Positions 1 to 8,149 of a stretch of DNA of 64,000 bases are shown piece after piece. How positions within the stretch are numbered: position 1 is the first letter of the stretch; every line of letters begins with the position of its first letter. Source of the stretch: Oerskovia merdavium (GTDB lineage: Bacteria; Actinomycetota; Actinomycetes; Actinomycetales; Cellulomonadaceae); assembly GCF_014836755.1 (NCBI RefSeq), contig NZ_JACSQF010000008.1:34761-98760 (forward strand), in the 5' to 3' direction. The notes beneath the pieces are model-generated. The model was not told where the DNA came from, searched no databases, and saw nothing but the letters and a program-made list of their open reading frames with translations. A program made the position numbers and the translations under genes.

Positions 1-1
1 A

Positions 2-38
2 TGGTGGTGGCTACACGAAAACACCACCCGCCCCCTGG
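2..38. repeat. Partial copy of a dispersed intergenic palindrome
   Basis: The first bases carry a GGTGGTGGCT...ACACCACCC segment that resembles the right arm of the palindromes at 14112-14163 and 16893-16962. Its left arm would lie before the window. It is more diverged than the other two copies, so membership in the family is likely but not certain. Confidence 0.45.
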
Positions 39-91
39 CGGCCCAGCCCGGGCATCCGGCCGAGACACCCGGGACGCCCGCTCCGGCGTCG

Positions 92-159
92 GGCCGGCGG
101 GCCGGCGGGCCGGCGGGCCGGCGGGCCGGCGGGCCGGCGGGCCGGCGGGCCGGCGGGCC
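92..159. repeat. Octamer tandem repeat (GGCCGGCG) x 8.5
   Basis: Eight perfect head-to-tail copies of the 8-base unit GGCCGGCG are followed by GGCC. Each unit contains the palindrome GCCGGC. The array lies in the non-coding gap downstream of the esterase stop codon, so it encodes nothing obvious. Such an array can expand or contract by slippage and is a likely assembly trouble spot. Confidence 0.9.
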
Positions 160-219
160 AAGCCAACAGAACCGGCGAGCTGTTTTCTCGAACGCGACCA
201 GGCCTCGAGCCGCCCGAAC

Positions 220-855
220 CTACCGAGCCTGAGCAGCCGGCAGCACCTTCTCCAGGAACGCCGACACGTCGGCGAGCTCCTCGGCGCTGATCGAGTGCGG
301 CAACCCCGGGTAGACGACCTCGGTCACGTCGGTGAACCGCGGCAGCCAGGTCGACGTCCGCGCGGTCGCGTCGGGCGCGATGACCTGGTCCGCGTCGCCG
401 TGACCGAAGAACACCGGCGGCCGGCGCGCCGCGAGCGCCGAATCGCCGGGCAGCTCCGCGTCGAGCACGAAGCCCGAGAGCACGACGCCCGCCGCGAACC
501 GCTCGGGCGCGGCCCGCAGGAGCTGGGTCACCATGAGCCCGCCCTGCGAGAACCCCACGGGTACGACGGCAGTCCCCGGCTCGACGTTCACGTCGAGCCA
601 GGCGAGCACCGCGGCGGTCGCGGCAGCCACAGGCTGCGGGTCAGGCCGCCCGGGCACCCCGAGAGGGAACCACGAGAACCCTCCGTTGCCCGCGGCCAGG
701 GGCGCTCGCAGCGAGGCCCAGTCCCACACCGCCGGCAGGTGCCCGGCGATCGCGGGCAGGTCGTGCTCGTGCGAACCGAACCCGTGGAGCAGCAGCAGGA
801 GCGGTCGCCCCGCCTGGTTGCTGCCGCGGACGTGGACCGTGATGTCAGCGCTCAT
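220..855 (-). CDS. Alpha/beta hydrolase, phospholipase/carboxylesterase family
   Basis: This 211-residue cytoplasmic protein belongs to the small alpha/beta-hydrolase (carboxylesterase/YpfH) family, which cleaves ester or thioester bonds. Visible landmarks are the oxyanion-hole strand LLLLLHGFGSHEHDL near residue 20, the nucleophile elbow GFSQGG with its catalytic Ser, the acid-residue strand FFGHGDADQVI and the late catalytic His in YPGLPHSIS. The ATG at 855 is chosen because AAGGA lies about nine bases upstream and the hydrolase fold begins right after it; the open frame further upstream has no homologous look. It stands alone and is divergent from telA. The substrate cannot be told from sequence. 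Confidence 0.85.
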   Translation of the reverse strand: MSADITVHVRGSNQAGRPLLLLLHGFGSHEHDLPAIAGHLPAVWDWASLRAPLAAGNGGFSWFPLGVPGRPDPQPVAAATAAVLAWLDVNVEPGTAVVPVGFSQGGLMVTQLLRAAPERFAAGVVLSGFVLDAELPGDSALAARRPPVFFGHGDADQVIAPDATARTSTWLPRFTDVTEVVYPGLPHSISAEELADVSAFLEKVLPAAQAR

Positions 856-931
856 GCCGAGAATCCTTCCATGGGGAGTTCTCACCCCCCTCAGGGCGTG
901 AAAGAGTAAAGAACCGGCCACCCGTCGCGGA

Positions 932-1008
932 TATACTCCCGGGACCGGTCGGTGGACCGGCTTGCCCGGTTCGCCGGGTTTCAGGGGTGGGTCTCGCGCT
1001 GACCCCTG
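932..1008 (+). promoter_or_regulatory. Putative promoter and structured leader of the telA-pknG operon
   Basis: TATACT at 932-937 is a near-ideal -10 hexamer in otherwise GC-rich DNA; no convincing -35 was found. The leader that follows holds two hairpins in a row: CCCGG-TTCG-CCGGG (965-978, a UUCG tetraloop) and CAGGGGT...ACCCCTG (982-1008). About 130 bases then separate the expected start of transcription from the telA start codon. Whether the hairpins regulate is unknown. Confidence 0.4.
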
Positions 1009-1072
1009 CTCCAGGATCGGCGTCCGGTCAGCGCCCCGGCAGCCGACCGGCAGAATCGAGCGAAGGATCACG

Positions 1073-2290
1073 ATGACCGAGGCAGCACCGCTCCAGCCCC
1101 CCGCCGCGACCGAGCACCTGGTGCTCTCGGCACCCGAGCCCGTGAAGCCCGTCGCGACCACGCAGGCTCCCGCGATGGCCCCGCGTGTCGACGAGGCAGC
1201 GATCCCCGGCCTGGACCAGAAGGTCACGTCCTACCTGGACGCGCTCATGGCCTCCGACGCCCGCTCCCCCGAGTTCGCCGCCAAGGCCAACGACGTGCGC
1301 ACCATGGGCGACCAGGACATCCGCACCGCTGCCGACTCCTCGAACCGCCTGCTGGCCACGCCCGTGCGCGCCCTCAAGGAGGGCGGGCTGTCCGAGGGCT
1401 CCAAGGTGGGCAGCACGCTCCTCGAGCTGCGCCGCACGGTCGAGAACCTCGACCCGTCCGAGGCGAGCATGGGCCGCAAGATCCTCGGCTTCATCCCGTT
1501 CGGCGACAAGCTGACGGACTACTTCCGCCGCTACGAGTCGGCCCAGGGCCACCTCAACGCGATCATCCGTGCGCTCTACGACGGCCAGGACGAGCTCCGC
1601 AAGGACAACGCGGCCCTCAACCTCGAGAAGCAGCACCTGTGGGACACCATGGCACGGCTCAACCAGTACATCTACGTGGCCGAGCGCCTCGACGCGCAGC
1701 TGTCCGCCAAGACCGCCGAGCTCGACGCGACGGACCCGGAGAAGGCCAAGGCCCTGCGCGAGGACGTCCTGTTCTACGTCCGCCAGAAGCACCAGGACCT
1801 CCTGACGCAGCTCGCGGTGTCCATCCAGGGCTACCTCGCGATCGACATCGTCATCAAGAACAACGTCGAGCTCATCAAGGGCGTCGACCGCGCGACCACC
1901 ACGACCGTCTCCGCGCTGCGCACGGCCGTCATCGTGGCCCAGGCCCTCGCCAACCAGAAGCTCGTCCTGGACCAGATCACGGCGCTCAACACGACCACGT
2001 CGAACATGATCGCCTCGACGTCCAAGATGCTCGCGGACCAGTCGGCGTCCATCCAGTCGCAGGCCGCGAGCGCGACCGTCGGGCTCCCCCAGCTCCAGGC
2101 CGCGTTCCAGAACATCTACGCGACCATGGACTCGATCTCGACGTTCAAGGTCCAGGCGCTCGACTCGATGGCGCAGACCATCGGCGTCCTGGAGACCGAG
2201 ACGACCAAGGCCCGCGAGTACCTGGACCGCGTGGCCCAGGGCGACCAGACCGGCGCCGCCACGGGCGCGCTCGACCTCGGAAAGGTCTGA
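1073..2290 (+). CDS. telA: TelA-family protein (toxic anion resistance)
   Basis: This 405-residue, mostly helical cytoplasmic protein belongs to the TelA/KlaA family (tellurite or toxic-anion resistance, also linked to envelope-antibiotic tolerance in Firmicutes; biochemical function unknown). Recognisable are the GRKILGFIPFGDKLTDYF segment near residue 140, which is typical of the family, and long helices with regular Gln/Leu spacing up to the C terminus. Length matches the family (about 380-400). The ATG at 1073 is chosen for the AAGGA eight bases upstream. It is the first gene of the ten-gene operon ending at 14039, ten bases ahead of the next gene. Here it probably works with the AAA+ ATPase and vWA protein rather than in metal resistance. 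Confidence 0.88.
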   Translation: MTEAAPLQPPAATEHLVLSAPEPVKPVATTQAPAMAPRVDEAAIPGLDQKVTSYLDALMASDARSPEFAAKANDVRTMGDQDIRTAADSSNRLLATPVRALKEGGLSEGSKVGSTLLELRRTVENLDPSEASMGRKILGFIPFGDKLTDYFRRYESAQGHLNAIIRALYDGQDELRKDNAALNLEKQHLWDTMARLNQYIYVAERLDAQLSAKTAELDATDPEKAKALREDVLFYVRQKHQDLLTQLAVSIQGYLAIDIVIKNNVELIKGVDRATTTTVSALRTAVIVAQALANQKLVLDQITALNTTTSNMIASTSKMLADQSASIQSQAASATVGLPQLQAAFQNIYATMDSISTFKVQALDSMAQTIGVLETETTKAREYLDRVAQGDQTGAATGALDLGKV

Positions 2291-2300
2291 TCCGGACACC

Positions 2301-2858
2301 ATGGGCTGGTTCCAGAACCTGTTCGGCGGCGGGCGCAACCGCCCGCCGGAGATCCCTGCGCTGCCTCCGGCGCCCACGAGCGCGGACATCCTCGCCTCGG
2401 TCGACGCCGTCCAGGCGCAGATCGAGGGCAGGGTCCCGCCCGCGGTGACCGCGCGCGTGAACCGCATCGCCAAGACCGTGGACGACATGGCGCCGCGCCT
2501 CGACCGCCTGGGGGGCGGCACGGCCCAGGCGCACACGGTCGTGGCGACCGCGACGAGCTACCTGCCGGAGGCCGTGGGCGGCTACCTGCGCCTGCCGCGC
2601 GACTTCGCGGACACGCGCGTCATCAACCGCGGCAAGACGTCGCTCATGATCCTGTGCGACCAGCTCGACCTGCTGGGCGTGACGCTCGACAAGATCTCGG
2701 ACGCGGTCTCGCGCGCCGACGCCGTGGCGCTCGTGGCGCACGGGCAGTTCCTCGCGGAGAAGTTCCAGACATCCTCGATCGCCCTGGCCCCCGAGGCCGG
2801 GCTCGGCTCGGCCCAGCCGCAGGCGCCGGGGACCCCGGGCGGGCTGGAACGACCATGA
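2301..2858 (+). CDS. XpaC-like helical protein, TelA partner
   Basis: This 185-residue protein has no confident family. It starts with a short Gly/Trp-rich stretch (MGWFQNLFGGG), then a Pro-rich linker, then helices. The segment TSYLPEAVGGYLRLP followed by a long amphipathic helix resembles the C-terminal part of XpaC (DUF 5-bromo-4-chloroindolyl phosphate hydrolysis family), whose gene sits beside telA in Bacillus. The match of context and pattern suggests an XpaC-like TelA partner, but this is inference. Its stop overlaps the ATPase start by four bases (ATGA), so the two are translationally coupled. Confidence 0.6.
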   Translation: MGWFQNLFGGGRNRPPEIPALPPAPTSADILASVDAVQAQIEGRVPPAVTARVNRIAKTVDDMAPRLDRLGGGTAQAHTVVATATSYLPEAVGGYLRLPRDFADTRVINRGKTSLMILCDQLDLLGVTLDKISDAVSRADAVALVAHGQFLAEKFQTSSIALAPEAGLGSAQPQAPGTPGGLERP

Positions 2859-4600
2859 GCGCCGCGCGCCAGGGGGCGCTCGCCCGCAGCATCGCGGTGC
2901 TGACCACGGTGGGTCGCCAGGCGGGCCTCGTGCCCGACGACGTCACGCGCGAGGGCGAGCGTCTCGCCGCCGCGGTGGCCGAGTCGTCCACGGGCGCCGC
3001 GCCCGCGTGGCTCGAGGCCGTGGGCCGCGCCCCCGACGACTTCACCGCGTTCTTCGAGGCCGCCCAGCGCGGTCGCCGGTGGCGCTCGGCCCCGACCGAC
3101 CAGCTCACGACCCTCGTGCTGGCCGGCTCGGAGCACGCCGGCGCCTACGCCGAGGCGCTCGCGAGCGTGATCGACGCGGCCGGCGCCCTGGGCTCCCCCG
3201 GGCTCGCGGTATCGGCCAACGCCGCGTCCACGACGGCCGTACAGCGGGCCGCGGCCCAGCCCCGCACCACGCCGCAGCCGGCAGGGCCATCAGTGCCGTC
3301 AGCGCCGGCGGGCCCCCCGGCGGCCGGGCCTCACCCGCACGGCAAACCCACCCGCTTCCCCGCGCCCTCGTTCGACCCGACCCTCCCGAGCGGCACGAAC
3401 CCGTTCGACCTGGGGTCCCTCGTCGGCGCGGGCGGGCTGCGGCCCCCTGCTCAGGACGTCGTCCCCACGGTCGACGCGATCCTCGACGCCCTGGGTGCGC
3501 GCACCCCGGGCGACGCGGCCCCCCCGACGCACGCGACGCCGTCGGGCACACCGGCCGCCGGCGGCCCGCAGAGCGCGACCACGGGCGACGCCCCCGCCGA
3601 GGAGGAGACCGAGGCCGAGCCGCCCCGGTCGCTCGAGGAGCTCCTGGCCGAGCTCGACGCCCTGATCGGGCTCGACCGGGTCAAGCACGAGATCCGTCAG
3701 CAGACCGAGCTCCTGCGCATCGAGCAGCTCCGCACGGCCGCAGGCCTGACCCGGCCCACGCTCACGCGCCACCTCGTGTTCCTCGGCAACCCCGGGACGG
3801 GCAAGACGACCGTCGCCCGCCTGGTCGCCGGGATCTACCGCGCGCTCGGGCTGCTGAGCAAGGGGCACCTGGTCGAGGTCGACCGTTCCGAGCTCGTCGC
3901 GGGCTACCTGGGCCAGACGGCCGTCAAGACCTCGGAGGTCGTGGCGACCGCGATCGGCGGCGTCCTGTTCATCGACGAGGCCTACGGCCTCGCGGAGGAC
4001 CAGTACGGCGCCGAGGCGATCAACACGCTCGTCAAGGACATGGAGGACCACCGCGACGACCTCGTGGTGATCGTCGCCGGGTACCCCGGCCCCATGGCCT
4101 CCTTCATCGCGACCAACCCCGGCCTCGAGTCGCGCTTCTCGACGACCATCACGTTCGACGACTACTCGGACGCCGAGCTGCGCGGGATCTTCGAGCGCAT
4201 GGCCACCTCGGCCGACTTCGAGCCGCTGCCCACGACCCTCGACCGGTTCGAGGAGATGGTCTCGCTCGTCCCGCGCACCGAGGGGTTCGGCAACGGACGC
4301 CACGCGCGCAACGTCCTGGACGGGGCCATCGCCCGTCACGCGTGGCGCCTCAAGGACACGCCCGAGCCCACGCTCGACGAGCTGCGCCGCCTCCTGCCCG
4401 AGGACCTGCTCCCCGCGGGCGAGGCGCCCGAGAGCATCCTGCAGGCGACGCCCACCGAGGACGCCGCGCCTGCGGACGTGCTCGACGAGCCCAGCTCGGC
4501 GGACGACGACCTCGACCTCGCCGAACCCGCCGAGGACCACCAGCCCGACGACGACCAGCCCACCGACGCGACCGTCTCCCCTCAGGAGGAGCCTGCATGA
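2855..4600 (+). CDS. CbbX/SpoVK-type AAA+ ATPase
   Basis: A 581-residue protein. Residues 1 to about 250 are Ala/Pro-rich and poorly conserved; the C-terminal half is an AAA+ ATPase of the CbbX/SpoVK class. Walker A GNPGTGKT is at about 311-318, Walker B VLFIDEAYGL ends near Asp374, and the ESRFSTT arginine-finger segment is at about 427. An acidic tail (DEPSSADDDLDLAEP) closes the protein. CbbX relatives remodel other proteins by threading them through a hexamer. The start at 2855 is the ATG that overlaps the previous stop; its own stop overlaps the next start. In this operon it could be the remodelling motor working with the vWA protein, as MoxR/vWA pairs do (inference). Confidence 0.88.
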   Translation: MSAARQGALARSIAVLTTVGRQAGLVPDDVTREGERLAAAVAESSTGAAPAWLEAVGRAPDDFTAFFEAAQRGRRWRSAPTDQLTTLVLAGSEHAGAYAEALASVIDAAGALGSPGLAVSANAASTTAVQRAAAQPRTTPQPAGPSVPSAPAGPPAAGPHPHGKPTRFPAPSFDPTLPSGTNPFDLGSLVGAGGLRPPAQDVVPTVDAILDALGARTPGDAAPPTHATPSGTPAAGGPQSATTGDAPAEEETEAEPPRSLEELLAELDALIGLDRVKHEIRQQTELLRIEQLRTAAGLTRPTLTRHLVFLGNPGTGKTTVARLVAGIYRALGLLSKGHLVEVDRSELVAGYLGQTAVKTSEVVATAIGGVLFIDEAYGLAEDQYGAEAINTLVKDMEDHRDDLVVIVAGYPGPMASFIATNPGLESRFSTTITFDDYSDAELRGIFERMATSADFEPLPTTLDRFEEMVSLVPRTEGFGNGRHARNVLDGAIARHAWRLKDTPEPTLDELRRLLPEDLLPAGEAPESILQATPTEDAAPADVLDEPSSADDDLDLAEPAEDHQPDDDQPTDATVSPQEEPA

Positions 4601-5964
4601 GCCAGACCCTGACGCCGCCGCCCGGGTCCGCCCCCGCGCCCGGTCGGGCCGTCCAGCCCGCCCACCCCGGTCAGCCGGGCGGGCAGGCCGGAACGGCGCC
4701 CACGACGCAGGCCCAGGAGCGTGCGGAACGCCGGGCCGGGGTCCGCAGCGCGCTGCGCCGCACCCCGGGCAAGCTGCGGATCGCGCTCGCGGTGTGCGTG
4801 CTCGCCTCGATCGTCTTCGGTGCGCTCGGCTTCCAGGCCGCGCGCGTCCAGGGGATCGCGCTCGAGGACGCGCGCTCGGACACGAGCCAGCTCGTGGGCA
4901 TCCAGGACGTGCGCAACAACCTGGTCGTGGCCGACGCGTCCGCGACCAACGCGTTCCTGGTCGGAGGCCTCGAGCCCGCGGACCAGCGCGAGCGCTACGA
5001 CGACGCGATCGCGAACGCCTCGATCCGTCTCGCCGAGCTCGCGGGCGCCAACAGCGCCGACGCGACCGAGCTGGGCGTGGTCGCGTCGCAGGTCACGGTC
5101 TACACGGGGCTGATCGAGCAGGCGCGAGCGAACAACCGGCAGGGCTTCCCGGTGGGCTCGGCCTACCTCGACCAGGCCTCGACGCTGCTGCGCGACGAGA
5201 TCCTGCCGACGCTCACGACGCTCGTCGACGACAACGCCGAGCGCGTCGCGTCCGACCTGTCGATGGTGCGCAACGCGATGTGGATCCTCGCGGCTGGACT
5301 GCTGTGCCTCGCGCTGCTGATCGTCACGCAGGTCTGGCTCGCCAAGCGCACGCACCGCGTCCTCAACGTGGGCCTGCTGGTCGCGAGCATCGTGATCCTG
5401 GTCGTGGGCGTGGGCGGGGCCGTCCTGCTGAGCCAGACCAACAGCGCGGCCGCCGCGGTCCGCGACGGCCCGTACGCCGCGACGCTCGCGGCCTCGACCG
5501 CGTACTCCGAGGCCAACGACGCCAAGGCCATGGAGAGCTTCACGCTCATCAAGCGCGGCTCGGGCCAGACGTACGAGGAGTCGTTCGTCGAGCTGACGGC
5601 CGACGCGACGCAGCGACTCGACCAGGCGGGGGCCGACGGGAACCTCGACGGCACGTCCGCCGGGTACCTGGGCGAGTGGATCACCCAGCACCAGGCCATC
5701 CGCGCGCTCGACGACGCGGGAGACTGGGACGGGGCGGTCGCGCTCGCGACGAGCTCGGACGAGGGCGGTCCGAACGCCGCGTTCGCCGCGTTCTCGCAGA
5801 CGGTCACGTCCGACATCGCCGAGAACATCAAGGCCACGCAGGCTGACCTCGCCTCGGCCGGCAACCGCTCGGCCCTCGCGGGCTGGCTCCTGCTGGCAGC
5901 GGGTCTCGCCGCGGCGGTCCTCGCCTGGCGCGGCCTGAACGTCCGACTGGAGGAGTACCGGTGA
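4597..5964 (+). CDS. glnX: GlnX-like four-pass membrane protein
   Basis: A 455-residue membrane protein with a Pro/Ala-rich cytoplasmic N terminus of about 50 residues. Four hydrophobic segments are visible: IALAVCVLASIVFGALGF, WILAAGLLCLALLIVTQVW, VGLLVASIVILVVGVGGAVL and AGWLLLAAGLAAAVLAW. Two extracellular helical loops of roughly 130-140 residues lie between segments 1-2 and 3-4. This layout and its place directly before a GlnH-type binding lipoprotein and PknG match GlnX of the mycobacterial glnX-glnH-pknG module, where it passes amino-acid binding by GlnH to the cytoplasmic kinase. It overlaps both neighbours by four bases. The assignment rests on layout and context more than on sequence motifs. 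Confidence 0.75.
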   Translation: MSQTLTPPPGSAPAPGRAVQPAHPGQPGGQAGTAPTTQAQERAERRAGVRSALRRTPGKLRIALAVCVLASIVFGALGFQAARVQGIALEDARSDTSQLVGIQDVRNNLVVADASATNAFLVGGLEPADQRERYDDAIANASIRLAELAGANSADATELGVVASQVTVYTGLIEQARANNRQGFPVGSAYLDQASTLLRDEILPTLTTLVDDNAERVASDLSMVRNAMWILAAGLLCLALLIVTQVWLAKRTHRVLNVGLLVASIVILVVGVGGAVLLSQTNSAAAAVRDGPYAATLAASTAYSEANDAKAMESFTLIKRGSGQTYEESFVELTADATQRLDQAGADGNLDGTSAGYLGEWITQHQAIRALDDAGDWDGAVALATSSDEGGPNAAFAAFSQTVTSDIAENIKATQADLASAGNRSALAGWLLLAAGLAAAVLAWRGLNVRLEEYR

Positions 5965-6959
5965 TCACCTCGACCTTCCGCAAGAGCGGGCGCATGGGCG
6001 CCCTGGTGGCGCTGGGGCTCTCGGGCGCCCTGGTCCTGGCCGCCTGTGCCACGCCCGACGCAGCCCCCTCCGCGGGAGCGCCCGTCGCCTCGGTCGTGGG
6101 GACGTCGGGCGGAGCGGCCGGGTCCTCGGTCGCCGCTGCGGCGACGTGCGAGAACCCCGTCGCGTCCTACGCCCCCGACGGGCCGCTGCCCGGACCGGGA
6201 GCTCTGCCCGCGGGCAGCACCATGGCCGCGATCCGCGACCGCGGCTCGCTGATCGTCGGCGTCTCGGCCGACACGCTCCAGCTCGGGGCCCGCAACCCGC
6301 TCAGCGGGCAGATCGAGGGCTTCGACATCGACGTGCTGCACCAGGTGTCGAACGCGATCTTCGGTGACCCGGACCGGCTGCAGTTCCGCGTCATCACCTC
6401 GGGCCAGCGCCTCGAGGTGCTCGAGAACGGCGAGGTCGACGTGGTCGCCCGTGCCTTCACGATCAACTGCGAGCGCTGGGAGACCATCGCGTTCTCCTCG
6501 GAGTACTACCACGCGGGCCAGAAGGTCCTCGTGACGCGCGACTCCGAGGCGCAGGGCATCGCAGACCTCGCGGGCCAGCGCGTGTGCGCACCGGACGGCA
6601 CCACGACGCTCGAGCGCCTCCAGGAGTACCCCGACATCACCGCGGTCCCCGCGACCACGCACACGGGCTGCCTCGCGCTGTTCCAGCAGGGCAAGGTCGA
6701 CGCGATCACGGGCGACGACACGATCCTCGCGGGCTTCGCGGCCCAGGACCCGTACGCCAAGGTCGTGGGTCAGGCGATCTCGGACGAGCCCTACGGCCTG
6801 GGCATCCCGGCCCAGAACGTCGACATGGTCAAGTTCGTCAACGGCGTCCTGGAGCAGATGCGCACCGACGGCACGTGGACGGCGCTGTACGACGAGTGGC
6901 TCGGCGTGCTCGGCCCGGCCCCCGCGCCGCCCGTCGCCGTCTACGGCCGCACGCCGTGA
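5961..6959 (+). CDS. glnH: GlnH-like amino-acid-binding lipoprotein
   Basis: A 332-residue solute-binding protein of family 3. The signal peptide ends in lipobox LAAC with the lipidated Cys at 29, so it is tethered to the outer face of the membrane. The two-lobed fold is marked by GSLIVGVSADTLQLG, the GFDIDVLHQVSNAIFG strand-helix, NGEVDVVARAFTIN and GKVDAITGDDTILAGF. In mycobacteria GlnH binds Asp/Asn/Glu-type ligands and signals to PknG. No ABC permease or ATPase is encoded nearby, so a sensing role is more likely than transport. The GTG start overlaps the stop of the GlnX-like gene. Confidence 0.88.
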   Translation: MITSTFRKSGRMGALVALGLSGALVLAACATPDAAPSAGAPVASVVGTSGGAAGSSVAAAATCENPVASYAPDGPLPGPGALPAGSTMAAIRDRGSLIVGVSADTLQLGARNPLSGQIEGFDIDVLHQVSNAIFGDPDRLQFRVITSGQRLEVLENGEVDVVARAFTINCERWETIAFSSEYYHAGQKVLVTRDSEAQGIADLAGQRVCAPDGTTTLERLQEYPDITAVPATTHTGCLALFQQGKVDAITGDDTILAGFAAQDPYAKVVGQAISDEPYGLGIPAQNVDMVKFVNGVLEQMRTDGTWTALYDEWLGVLGPAPAPPVAVYGRTP

Positions 6960-8149
6960 CCTCTGCCTCGTCCGCCTCGCCTGCTGCCGGGCCGCCCGTC
7001 GCCCCCCGGACCCAGCAGGCTCCGAGCGCGCCCGGACGTCTCGGCGAGGCGATCCCCGCGGCCGAGCTCTACGAGTACCTCTCCCGGCTCGAGGAGTGGC
7101 TGCGCGCCCGGCGGACCGAGCTCGACCGCCTCGACGCGGCCGCCCAGTCCGCGGCGTCCCCCGAGACGTACACGGCCGACATGCTGCTGGCCATGACCCT
7201 CTGGCAGGCGGCCCGCACGCGCGCCGACGAGATGGGCGCCGTGTGGGACTCGGGGCGCGCCGACGCGGTGGGCCGCGAGAAGATCTCCCAGCTCGTCTGG
7301 GGTCGGCTCAGCTCGCCCGACGGCTCGTCGCTCGTCTCGCTCGTGGAGGCCACGCGGCTGTGCGACGCGATCGTCTCCGCGCTGCGCACCCGTCTGTCGT
7401 TCGACCCGAACGCGGCCGACGAGGTCGCGCGCTTCCGCGGGCTGCGCGCCGAGCTGGCGCGCTGCGACGAGCTCGCGGGATCCGACACCACGGCTCGCGG
7501 ACGCGTCGAGAAGCTGCGCGAGCGGTGGACGAGGCTGCGCGACAAGGCGTCGAACGGCGCCGACGTCACGGGCCCCCTCACCGAGCTCGAGGCCGAGGTC
7601 GCGCGCACCGAGCGGGACCTCATCGTGGGCGCCTCCGAGCGCCGCGAGCTCGCCCGCGACCGCAAGCAGGCGGTCGAGCGCTATGCGGCCCTCGAGGCGC
7701 GCGAGCCCTCGCTGCGCGAGCTCGCGGCCCGGTGCCGGCGCGAGATCGCCGCTCCCCCGCGCCTCGCGGTGCCCGACGTCTCACGGCTGGGCGAGGTCCC
7801 CGCGGACCGCGCCGGGCTCGACGGGTTCCTCACGCGCCTCGCGACCGTCGCGCGCGCGTTCGACACGGTCGAGGCCTCCTACTCCGCGCCGCTGCGCGAG
7901 CGCGCCGAGCTCCGCTACCGGCTCGACGCGTACCGCGTGCGGGCCGACTCGAACGGGCGCAGCGCGTCCCCCACGGTCCGGTCGGGACTCGCCGAGGCCC
8001 GCGCGGCGGGCGAGGCCGTACCGTGCGACGTCGTCCTCCTGCGCTTCCTCGTCGAGCAGTACCAGTTCCTGACCCGCGACCTGCCTGCTCACCTCTCGTC
8101 TCCCGCCCCTGGATCGTCGCCCGTCCCGGGCCAGGAAGGATCGTCCTGA
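6956..8149 (+). CDS. Helical protein of unknown function in the pknG operon
   Basis: A 397-residue soluble protein that I do not recognise. After an Ala/Pro-rich start it is rich in Arg, Glu, Ala and Leu with heptad-like patches (for example LRERWTRLRDK and LEAEVARTERDLIVG), so it is probably a coiled-coil or helical-bundle scaffold. There is no signal peptide, membrane segment or Cys cluster. The GTG at 6956 overlaps the glnH stop and its TGA overlaps the pknG ATG, so it is translated with both. The position between the sensor lipoprotein and the kinase suggests a cytoplasmic adaptor (inference). Confidence 0.7.
   Translation: MTSASSASPAAGPPVAPRTQQAPSAPGRLGEAIPAAELYEYLSRLEEWLRARRTELDRLDAAAQSAASPETYTADMLLAMTLWQAARTRADEMGAVWDSGRADAVGREKISQLVWGRLSSPDGSSLVSLVEATRLCDAIVSALRTRLSFDPNAADEVARFRGLRAELARCDELAGSDTTARGRVEKLRERWTRLRDKASNGADVTGPLTELEAEVARTERDLIVGASERRELARDRKQAVERYAALEAREPSLRELAARCRREIAAPPRLAVPDVSRLGEVPADRAGLDGFLTRLATVARAFDTVEASYSAPLRERAELRYRLDAYRVRADSNGRSASPTVRSGLAEARAAGEAVPCDVVLLRFLVEQYQFLTRDLPAHLSSPAPGSSPVPGQEGSS

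Noticed and set aside
92-159. CRISPR-like array
   Set aside because: The units are 8 bases with no spacers; it is a simple tandem repeat.
1-909. Open frame covering the octamer array and the esterase antisense
   Set aside because: The RAGGPAGR repeats come from the GGCCGGCG array and the rest is antisense to the esterase; no ribosome site.
3007-4596. Upstream extension of the GlnX-like frame over the ATPase gene
   Set aside because: The ATPase is clearly coded in another frame; the ATG at 4597 with coupled overlap is the real start.
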